From NCBI RefSeq assembly GCF_000972385.1, contig NZ_JXTE01000048.1, positions 6,064 through 70,063 on the forward strand: a DNA stretch of 64,000 nucleotides, in the 5' to 3' direction. The stretch is from Streptomyces sp. WM6386. Lineage in GTDB: Bacteria; Actinomycetota; Actinomycetes; Streptomycetales; Streptomycetaceae. The translations under genes were made by a program, and so were the position numbers. Of this stretch, positions 23,461 to 30,962 are shown one piece after another. Numbering within the stretch: position 1 is the first letter of the stretch; each line of letters opens with the position of its first letter. The notes beneath the pieces are model-generated. The model had not been told where the DNA came from and searched no databases. It was given only the letters and a program-made list of their open reading frames with translations.

Positions 23461-26292
23461 ATGACCGGCGCCCCCGTGGTGCTGCCTCTGACACCCCAGC
23501 AGCGAGGCGTGTACTTCCTGCACTGTCTGGCCCCGGACAGTGCGGTGTACAACGTGCCGATCGTGCTGCGGGTGCGCGGCGGTCTGGACCGCGAGCGGCT
23601 CCAGCGCGCGGTGGACGTGCTGGTGACCCGGCATCAGGCGCTGCGGCTGACGGTGCGGGAGAGCGACGGGCAGGTGCTCCAGCTGATCCACCCCGCGGAG
23701 GTGGCGCCCCGGGTCGAGGTGAACTGGACCTCGCTGCCGGGCGCGGACCTGACCCGGGCGGCCGCGGAGGTCGTGCGGTACGCGGGCCGGCCCTTCGACG
23801 TGGTGAGCGGTCCCCTGATGCGGGTGGACGTGGTGGAGCTCGGTGGCGAGGAGCACGCGGTGTCGCTGTGCTTCCACCACCTGATCATCGACGAGATCGC
23901 GGCGACCGCGCTGGCCGGCGAACTGCACCGGCTCTACGAGGACCCCGCCGCCCTCCCCGGTACGGGCCCCGAGCACCAGTACGCCGAGTTCTGCGCCGGA
24001 CTGCTGGCCGAGCCCGATCCGAAGGGCCTCGACTTCTGGCGGGAGCGGCTGGCCGGGATGCCGGTGCTGCCGCTGCCCGAGGAGCATGTCCCCGAGGACC
24101 ACGGCCTGTTCACCGGCGACCGGGTCGGCTTCACCGTGCCCGAGGCCGTCTCGGCGCGCGTCGCCGAGGTGAGCCGCGCCCACCGGGTCTCGGAGTTCAT
24201 GGTGTTCCACGCCGCGCTGCTGGTGCTGCTGCACCGGTGGACCGGCGCCGAGGACATCGCCGTGGGTACGCCGATGAGCGGCCGGGTCGACGAGCGGTTC
24301 GCCGAGACCGTGGGCTTCTTCCAGAACACGGTCGTGCTGCGCGGCACGGTCGACCCCGGGCAGAGCTTCGCGGCGCTGCTCAAGACGTCCCGGCGGACCG
24401 TGCTGGAGGCTCTGCAACGCCAGCACGTGCCCTTCGAGACGGTCGTGGACGCGGTCCGGCCGTCCCGGGAGTCCACCCGCAACCCGCTGTTCCAGGTGGC
24501 GCTGGTCTTCAACCGGCGCAAGGTCGAGCAGGACTGGAGCCTGCCGGGCCTGACGGTGGAGCCGCTGCCGTTCCCGTGGCCGACCTCGCACTTCGATCTG
24601 GCGCTGACCCTGCTGCACGAGTACGGGGTGCTCAAGGGCGACTTCGCCTACAGCGCGCAGCGGTTCTCCCGGGCCACGGCCGAACGGCTGACCGCGGTGT
24701 TCCTGCGGCTGCTCGGCGGGCTGCTGGCGGACCCGGACGCGCCGGTCGGCGACGTCGACCTGATGGACGCCGAGGAGCGGGCGCGGGTGCGGGAGCTGAG
24801 CACCGCGAGCGGCCGGCAGGTGCTGGACGGACGGGGGCGGCCGCTGCCGCTCGCCTTCCACGGCGCCGTGCACACCGCGGACCCGGCGGGCGGGCGGCCG
24901 GTGCCGACCGGGGAGCGCGGCCGGTTCGCCGCGGACGGCCGGTTCGAGCTGTGGCGCGACCCCGTCGAGGCGGCCCTGGAGGCTCATCCGGGTGTGCTGG
25001 CCGCCGCCGTGGTGCGGCTGCCCGCCACCGAGGACGGGAGCGGCGAGCAGCTCGTCGCCTGTGCCGTGCCGCGCCCGGGCGTCGAACCGCCCGCGCCGCG
25101 CGAGCTGTCGGCCCATCTGCAGGCCCGGGTGCCGGCGCATCTGCTGCCGCAGCGGGTCGTCGTACGGGAGAAGATCCCCACCGGGGCGGACGGCCGCCCT
25201 GACCCGGCCGCGCTGGCCGCCGTGCCCGAACCGGCCGAGGGGACGCCGGAGGAGGCCGCGGACGACGCTCCGCGCGATGCCGTGGAACGGCGGCTGGTGG
25301 AGCTGTTCGAGGAGCTCCTCGGCGTGCCGGGACTCGGCCGCTACGACAACTTCTTCGACTACGGCGGCCAGTCGCTGCTGGCGGTCCGGCTCGTCGCACG
25401 GGTCGCCGAGGAGCTCGGCCGTCCGCTCGGCGTCGGCGTCTTCATGAACAACCCGACCGTGGCCGCCCTGGCCCGGGCCCTCGCCGAGGACGGCACCGCC
25501 GGCCCCGCCGGTCTGGTGCGCCTGCGCACTCCCGCGGGCGACCCCTCGGACGTGGCGGTGGCCCTGATCCACCCGGTCGGCGGCACCCTCATGTGCTACG
25601 CGCCCCTGGTCGCCCTCCTGCCCGGGCACACCGAGGTGGTCGGCCTGGAGCGGGTCGCGGGCGCCCACCCCGACGACCCCACCTACGCGGACCTCGTCGA
25701 CCGGTACGCCACCACCCTGGCCGACGCCCTGCCCGGCCGCCGGATCGCCCTGCTGGGCTGGTCGCTCGGCGGCGTCCTGGCCCACTCGGTCGCCGACCGG
25801 CTCACCGGACTCGGCCACGACGTCGCCCTGGTGGCGCTCCTGGACTCCCTCGCCCAGCGCACCGTCGAGGACGCCGAGCGCATGTCCGCCACCTCCGCGG
25901 AACTGCTCGCGCTCGCCGGTTCGGTGCTCCGGGACGGCACCGGTGTCCTCGGGGCCACCGCCGGACAACGGCTGCTCATGCGGCGCTTCGGCGTCGACCT
26001 GGACCTGCTGCGCGACACACCCGCGGACCAGGCCGCCCGCATGCTGGAGGACTGGGCCCGGCTGCTCGGCCTGGTGGCCGAGTGCGCCCCGGCGAAGACC
26101 ACCGCGCCCCTCCAGCTCTTCCTGTGCGCGGACAACCCGGCCGGCTACCCGGAGGCGCTGGCCGCGAGCTGGGAGGGCCTCGGCGGGGCGCTGGAGCTGT
26201 GCCGGGTGCCCGGGACGCACATCGAGGTGCTCGCGTCCCCCGCGGTGGAGCAGGTCGCGGCGGCGTTCACCGAGCGAACAGGACGGTCATGA
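23461..26292 (+). CDS. NRPS: condensation - degenerate adenylation remnant - PCP - thioesterase
   Basis: 943 aa. The C domain (about 1-440) has HHLIIDE at 139-145 (HHxxxDG with Glu for Gly). Residues about 485-580 match only the C-terminal subdomain of an A domain (VEAALEAHPGVLAAAVV; HLQARVPAHLLPQRVV). The large N-terminal subdomain is gone and the catalytic Lys motif NGKVD reads ADGRPD. Then follow a PCP (FFDYGGQSLLAVRL) and a thioesterase (GWSLGG with the nucleophilic Ser). The PCP must be loaded in trans. The ATG at 23461 follows AAGGAG; a longer frame from 23335 lacks homology. It probably adds and releases the last residue. Confidence 0.9.
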   Translation: MTGAPVVLPLTPQQRGVYFLHCLAPDSAVYNVPIVLRVRGGLDRERLQRAVDVLVTRHQALRLTVRESDGQVLQLIHPAEVAPRVEVNWTSLPGADLTRAAAEVVRYAGRPFDVVSGPLMRVDVVELGGEEHAVSLCFHHLIIDEIAATALAGELHRLYEDPAALPGTGPEHQYAEFCAGLLAEPDPKGLDFWRERLAGMPVLPLPEEHVPEDHGLFTGDRVGFTVPEAVSARVAEVSRAHRVSEFMVFHAALLVLLHRWTGAEDIAVGTPMSGRVDERFAETVGFFQNTVVLRGTVDPGQSFAALLKTSRRTVLEALQRQHVPFETVVDAVRPSRESTRNPLFQVALVFNRRKVEQDWSLPGLTVEPLPFPWPTSHFDLALTLLHEYGVLKGDFAYSAQRFSRATAERLTAVFLRLLGGLLADPDAPVGDVDLMDAEERARVRELSTASGRQVLDGRGRPLPLAFHGAVHTADPAGGRPVPTGERGRFAADGRFELWRDPVEAALEAHPGVLAAAVVRLPATEDGSGEQLVACAVPRPGVEPPAPRELSAHLQARVPAHLLPQRVVVREKIPTGADGRPDPAALAAVPEPAEGTPEEAADDAPRDAVERRLVELFEELLGVPGLGRYDNFFDYGGQSLLAVRLVARVAEELGRPLGVGVFMNNPTVAALARALAEDGTAGPAGLVRLRTPAGDPSDVAVALIHPVGGTLMCYAPLVALLPGHTEVVGLERVAGAHPDDPTYADLVDRYATTLADALPGRRIALLGWSLGGVLAHSVADRLTGLGHDVALVALLDSLAQRTVEDAERMSATSAELLALAGSVLRDGTGVLGATAGQRLLMRRFGVDLDLLRDTPADQAARMLEDWARLLGLVAECAPAKTTAPLQLFLCADNPAGYPEALAASWEGLGGALELCRVPGTHIEVLASPAVEQVAAAFTERTGRS

Positions 26293-27215
26293 CGGAGCCC
26301 CGCGTCGCCGCCGACTGGTACGAGAGCGCCGGCGTGCGCGGCGGCCCGCGCCGGATGCTGCGGGAGGATCGCGAGGCCGGGCTGAAGGTGTTCCCCGAGC
26401 ATCTGGTCCCGCATCTGCACCACGAGGGACTGGCCGGCCTGGGCGCGGACACCCGGCAGGCGCTGCTGACCCAGCACTTCTACCAGTACATGCTGTTCAC
26501 CTCGCATCTGGAGACCAAGGTGGTCAACCGGGGGGCGGCGATGGTGGCGCACGGCGAGACCGACGTCGACCTCGGGCCCGGTGCCCGCCTGGACGCGTTC
26601 AAGATCTACAGCGACGAGGCCTATCACGCCCTGTTCAGCCTGGACGTGGTGCAACAGGTGGAGAAGACCACGGCGGTGCCGGTGCTGCCGTACGACTTCG
26701 CGCCGCGCATGGCCCGCCTGGACCGTACGGGCCACGAATTCCTGCCGGACCACGGCTCGCTGGCCCACATCCTCCAGGTCGTCGCCTTCGAGACCGTGGT
26801 GACACGGATGCTGGCGCGGATCCCCCGCGACGAGACGGTGTTCCGGGTGGTGCGCGAGGTCGTGGGCGACCACGTCCGCGACGAGGTGCACCACCACGCC
26901 TACTTCACCCGCTACTTCAAGGAACTGTGGGCGAGCCTGTCCCCGGCGACGCGCGTGAAGGTGGCCTGCGCCATGCCGCACTTCGTCGACGACTGTCTGC
27001 GCCCCGACCTCGACCCGGTGCGGTCGGCCCTGCACACGGCCGGGGTGAGCGCCGACCTGGCCGAGGAGGTGCTGCGCGACTGCTATCGCGAGGAGGTCCT
27101 CGCGGCCGGCGTACGGGACGCGGGCCGGCACACGCTGGGGCTGTGCGAGTCGGTGGGCGCGTTCGACATACCCGAGGCCCGCGAGCAGCTGCATCTGCTG
27201 GGGCTGACGGACTGA
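26289..27215 (+). CDS. AurF-like diiron N-oxygenase
   Basis: 308 aa. The carboxylate/histidine ladder of the AurF family is complete and evenly spaced: E75, E110 and H113 (SDEAYH), E168 (FETVV), H195, E199 and H202 (DHVRDEVHH). The spacing matches AurF (E101, E136, H139, E196, H223, E227, H230, from memory). The family oxidises amines to hydroxylamine, nitroso or nitro groups with O2. Here N-hydroxylation of an amide to a hydroxamate is proposed because AsnB lies nearby. The start overlaps the NRPS stop (ATGA). Confidence 0.85.
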   Translation: MTEPRVAADWYESAGVRGGPRRMLREDREAGLKVFPEHLVPHLHHEGLAGLGADTRQALLTQHFYQYMLFTSHLETKVVNRGAAMVAHGETDVDLGPGARLDAFKIYSDEAYHALFSLDVVQQVEKTTAVPVLPYDFAPRMARLDRTGHEFLPDHGSLAHILQVVAFETVVTRMLARIPRDETVFRVVREVVGDHVRDEVHHHAYFTRYFKELWASLSPATRVKVACAMPHFVDDCLRPDLDPVRSALHTAGVSADLAEEVLRDCYREEVLAAGVRDAGRHTLGLCESVGAFDIPEAREQLHLLGLTD

Positions 27216-27216
27216 C

Positions 27217-27258
27217 GGGTCCCGGGCGGCGGCGCGGGCCGCCCGGGGCCCATTTCCT
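27217..27258. terminator. Terminator between the two converging halves of the island
   Basis: GGGTCCCGGGCGGC pairs with GCCGCCCGGGGCCC (one mismatch), followed by CATTTCCTC. It lies between the stops of the AurF-like gene (+) and the condensation gene (-). Confidence 0.7.
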
Positions 27259-27280
27259 CTCGTACGTCATGGCCGGTACG

Positions 27281-29344
27281 TCACTTCTCCAGCGCCGCCG
27301 CGAGCGCGACACCGTCGACCCGCCCGGACGCCAGCCGGGGCAGCCGGTCGAGAACGTGCACGGTGGGCGGCGGCCAGCCCGCGGGCCAGGCGCGGCGCAC
27401 GGCACGGCGCCACACACGGGGGTCGGGGTCCGTGCCCGCGGTCGGCACCACGGCGGCCCGGACCCGCAGCGCCCCGCCGTCACCGGTCACGACCGCGGCT
27501 TCCCGGACCCCGGGCAGCGCGGCGAGCACCGTCTCGGCCTCGGCACGGTCCAGGGTGCGCCCGACCCACTGCCGCACCTGGTCCGCGGTGCCCAGCAGCC
27601 GGACCCGGCCGTCCGCGTCGATCCAGGCACGGAACCCACCGGGACGCGGGTCGTCGCCGACGCCCAGCAGCCCCGCGATCCCCCGGGGCAGGGTGCGCCC
27701 CTCGGGGTCGGCCACCCGCAGCGGGCGGCCGGGCGCCGGGTCGGTGAGCCAGATGCCGTACGGGTCCTGCGCCCGCCAGTCGCACACGCCGAGCCGCCCG
27801 AGGGCGGGGTCGACGACGTCCAGCAGGACCCGGCCGCCCGCACTTCGGTAAGCGGCGACCGCGGGCGTCGGCAGGAACTGCTCGACGGGACAGTGCACGA
27901 GCGGGGTGGCCGTCGGGCCGGTCGCCGCGGCGGCGGCGAGTTCTGGGAACGACCCGCGCGCGGTGGGCGGCAGGGTGTCGGTGTCCCCGTCCGGCACGGG
28001 GTCCTCGGCGGGACGTACATGGGGTTCGGCGAAGGTGTGCAGCGAGGCGTCGGGCCGCTCCGTGAGGGCGCCGAGCAGACGGGTGAAGTCGGCCGTGAGG
28101 CGCCGCGCGCCGGCCTGGTCGAGGGCGGTCGGGGTGAAGTCGAGCCGTCCGTAGGCGGCGTCGCCCTCGCGGCGCAGTTGCAGGATGAGGTCGAAGGACC
28201 GCGTCGAGTTGGGCGCGAAGAAGTCCCAGTCGAACTCCAGACCCGCCACCTCGCCCAGGTCGCGCGCGACCGACGGATAGGACACGCCGATCCGGTCGAA
28301 GGCGCCCTGACCGACGTCCACGCCGTGACGTCGGCGCAGTTCGCGCAGGACCCAGCTGAACGGGACCCGGCGATGGCGGTGGACAAGGCCGAGCGCCTCC
28401 CCCGCGGCCGCCAGCAGGTCCCGGAACGTCGTCTCGGGTGTCACCTCCATCAGACACGGCACGACATTGACCTGGAGGCCGATGTGGTCCCGGGTCTCGG
28501 GCACGCTGGTGTCCACCGGGATGCCCAGGACGAAACGGCGGTTGCCGTACCCGTGCAGGACCGCCGCGGCACAGGCCACCAGGCCGGTGAAGAAGCTGAC
28601 GCCCGTCCGCCGGGTGAGCTCGCGCAGCCGGGCGCAGTGCGCGGCGGGCAGGTCGAAACGGGGCGTCGGCCGCACCGTGGCGTCCTCGTCGGTGCCGGCG
28701 GAGCGGGGCAGGACCAGACCGGGCAGGTCGAGCAGACCGGCGGTCAGCCAGTACCGGACGACGTCGTCCAGCTCCTCGTCGATCGCCGGGTGCTCGGGCA
28801 GGGCGTGATTCTCGCGCGAGGGCCGGGGGCCGGTGGCGAGGGCGCGCAGGAACTGGCGGGCGAAGACGAACTTGGAGCGCCCGTCGAAGGCGATGTGGTG
28901 GACGCCGACGACCAGGGTGTGCCGGTCGGGTCCGTGCGTCAGCAGGGAGAAGGTGATCGGCGAGCGGGTGGTCAGGTCCCAGGGCCCGACCCGGTGCGCC
29001 CGGTACCAGTCCCGGGCCACGGATAGCTCCTGCCCCGCTGCGGCGGCGAGCTCCAACTCCTCGAACTGGAGCACATCCGGCGCCGGACGGATCGCCATCC
29101 GCGCCTCGCCGCCCTCGGTGACCAGCCCCCGGAGCTGCGGATGATCCTCACACACGTCCAGGCACGCCGCCCGCACCCGCTCCGCGCTCACCCCACCCCT
29201 GATGAGCACCGACAGAAACCCACCGTTGATGGACCGCGGATGCAACTGCTGCTCCAGCCACATCGCCTCCTGCGCGGGAGACAACCGCACGAGCACCGGC
29301 GCATCGACCGACCGCCCGTCCGCCACCCCCGCCGTCTCAGCCAC
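27281..29344 (-). CDS. NRPS condensation protein with degenerate adenylation remnant
   Basis: 687 aa. The C domain has VGVHHIAFDGRS (HHxxxDG intact). The last about 200 residues read like the end of an A domain: YGIWLTDPAPGRPLRVAD, then GRVRLLGTADQVRQWVGR, LAALPGVREAAVV and RLPRLASGRVDGVAL. Motifs A1-A4 and the P-loop are missing and the NGKVD Lys is Arg (SGRVD). It has no carrier domain, so it is a free-standing condensation catalyst. The GTG start at 29344 overlaps the stop of the adenylation gene by eight bases and follows a run of G; ATG at 29368 is the alternative. Confidence 0.85.
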   Translation of the reverse strand: MAETAGVADGRSVDAPVLVRLSPAQEAMWLEQQLHPRSINGGFLSVLIRGGVSAERVRAACLDVCEDHPQLRGLVTEGGEARMAIRPAPDVLQFEELELAAAAGQELSVARDWYRAHRVGPWDLTTRSPITFSLLTHGPDRHTLVVGVHHIAFDGRSKFVFARQFLRALATGPRPSRENHALPEHPAIDEELDDVVRYWLTAGLLDLPGLVLPRSAGTDEDATVRPTPRFDLPAAHCARLRELTRRTGVSFFTGLVACAAAVLHGYGNRRFVLGIPVDTSVPETRDHIGLQVNVVPCLMEVTPETTFRDLLAAAGEALGLVHRHRRVPFSWVLRELRRRHGVDVGQGAFDRIGVSYPSVARDLGEVAGLEFDWDFFAPNSTRSFDLILQLRREGDAAYGRLDFTPTALDQAGARRLTADFTRLLGALTERPDASLHTFAEPHVRPAEDPVPDGDTDTLPPTARGSFPELAAAAATGPTATPLVHCPVEQFLPTPAVAAYRSAGGRVLLDVVDPALGRLGVCDWRAQDPYGIWLTDPAPGRPLRVADPEGRTLPRGIAGLLGVGDDPRPGGFRAWIDADGRVRLLGTADQVRQWVGRTLDRAEAETVLAALPGVREAAVVTGDGGALRVRAAVVPTAGTDPDPRVWRRAVRRAWPAGWPPPTVHVLDRLPRLASGRVDGVALAAALEK

Positions 29345-30962
29345 GCGTTCCCCCCGCCCCCACCGCATCCGGCAGTTCGCGGCGGGCGAGCTTGCCGTTG
29401 GCCGTCAGGGGGAGTTCCGGTACGAGGACGAAGCGGGCCGGGATCATGTAGTCGGGCAGGGCGGCCGCACAGGCTGTGCGCAACGCGCCGACGTCGGGGG
29501 CCCGGTCCTCGCCGGCCGGGACGACGTAGGCCTGCAGCGCGGTCGTGCGGTCCGTGCCGAGGCCGACGACGGCGACCCGGCGCACCCCGGGGACCCGGCT
29601 CAGCACGGCCTCGACCTCACCCGGCTCCACGCGGTACCCGCGGACCTTGAGCTGGTCGTCGATACGGCCGACGAAGTGCAGCAGGCCGTCCTCCAGGCGC
29701 ACCAGATCGCCGGTGCGGTAGCCGCGCCGGGTGCCGCCGTCGACGTGCGGCAGCTCCTGGAACCGTTCCTCGGTCAGCCGCTCGTCGCCGAGGTACCCCG
29801 TGGCCAGGCAGCGGCCGGTGACGACGAGTTCGGCCTCCTCGCCCTCGGCGAAGGGGCCGAGGACCCCGTCCCGCAGCCGCAGCAGCCCGGCACCGGCCAC
29901 GCAGCCGCCGAGCGGCGGATGCGCGGGCCACCGGGCCGGGTCCTGGGGCAGCCGGTACTCGGTGACGACATGCGTCTCGCTGGGCCCGTACTGGTTGACC
30001 AGGGTCGCGTCCAGGCCCGCGAACAGCGCCCGCACCTCGTCGTTGACGACGAGCCGCTCGCCCGCGACGACGACCTCCCGCAGCGCGGACAGCCGATGCC
30101 CGGTCACCGGCACCGCGACGGCCAGCGCGTGCAGGGACGCCACCGGCAGGAAGGCGCGGGCGATGTCGTACCGCTCCAGCACGCCGGCGAGCAGGAACGG
30201 GTCGCGGCGGGTGATGTCGTCGACCACGACCAGCGGCGCGCCCGCGACCCAGGCCGCCACCAGCTCCTGGAACCCGACGTCGAACCCGACGGACGCGGCA
30301 TGCAGCGTGCGCGGCACCTCGCCCCGCTCCCACCCGTCCAGATGCCAGCCGGCCAGCCCCTCGAGAACCACCGGCGGAACCGCCACACACTTGGGCGTCC
30401 CCGTGGAACCGGAGGTGGCGACGACGTAGGCGACAGGACCGCTCCGATCGACCGCGGACCCCCCGCTCGCGCCCGAACCAGTCCGACCGAGCCCCTCGCC
30501 CGCCCCCGGCACCGAGCCCGCGCGACCGGGCCCCGCGTCCGTGCCCGAGCCCGGGCCGGCCCCCTCGGCCGCCCGTTGCGCGGTCACGGCCGACGTCCCG
30601 ACCCCGAGCGTCGTCACATCCGGACCGAGGTCCATCGATGCCGGGGCGTCGGTCAGGGCCAGTCGGACGTCCGCCGTGTCGATGATCCGGTCCAGGCGCT
30701 CGGCCGGCAGCCCCGGGTCCAGGGCGACGACCGCGGCCCCCGCCCGCCAGATGCCGAGCACGGCCGCGCACCGCCACCAGCCGCGCACCGCCAGCACCCC
30801 GACGTACGCGCCGGGCGCCACGCCCCGTTCGGCGAGCGCGGCCGCGATCCGGGCGGAGGCCGCGTCCAGCTGGGCGTATGTGTACTCGGTGTCCTCGTGC
30901 ACCACCGCGACCCGGTCCGCGTACTTCTCGCACGCGGCGACCAGCAGCTCGGTGAGCGGCAT
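29337..30962 (-). CDS. Stand-alone NRPS adenylation enzyme, predicted proline-like
   Basis: 541 aa. Core motifs: YTYAQLDAAS, VVATSGSTGTPK (P-loop), FDVGFQELVA, NQYGPSETHVV, GYRTGDLVRL, VGRIDDQLKVRGYRVEPGE and NGKLARREL with the Lys. Specificity positions read by eye give D-V-Q-F-V-A-Q-V-V-K, close to the proline signature DVQ(L/F)IAHVVK. A Gly/Ala-rich low-complexity insertion sits before the P-loop (about 126-172), the same place as in the other A enzyme. ATG overlaps the asnB stop (TGATG). It probably loads the PCP of the TE-bearing NRPS. Confidence 0.88.
   Translation of the reverse strand: MPLTELLVAACEKYADRVAVVHEDTEYTYAQLDAASARIAAALAERGVAPGAYVGVLAVRGWWRCAAVLGIWRAGAAVVALDPGLPAERLDRIIDTADVRLALTDAPASMDLGPDVTTLGVGTSAVTAQRAAEGAGPGSGTDAGPGRAGSVPGAGEGLGRTGSGASGGSAVDRSGPVAYVVATSGSTGTPKCVAVPPVVLEGLAGWHLDGWERGEVPRTLHAASVGFDVGFQELVAAWVAGAPLVVVDDITRRDPFLLAGVLERYDIARAFLPVASLHALAVAVPVTGHRLSALREVVVAGERLVVNDEVRALFAGLDATLVNQYGPSETHVVTEYRLPQDPARWPAHPPLGGCVAGAGLLRLRDGVLGPFAEGEEAELVVTGRCLATGYLGDERLTEERFQELPHVDGGTRRGYRTGDLVRLEDGLLHFVGRIDDQLKVRGYRVEPGEVEAVLSRVPGVRRVAVVGLGTDRTTALQAYVVPAGEDRAPDVGALRTACAAALPDYMIPARFVLVPELPLTANGKLARRELPDAVGAGGTRG

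Noticed and set aside
23101..26220. Minus-strand frame of over 1000 codons opposite the NRPS gene
   Set aside because: Composition dominated by His, Arg, Gly and Gln, no domains; a shadow of the C-PCP-TE gene.
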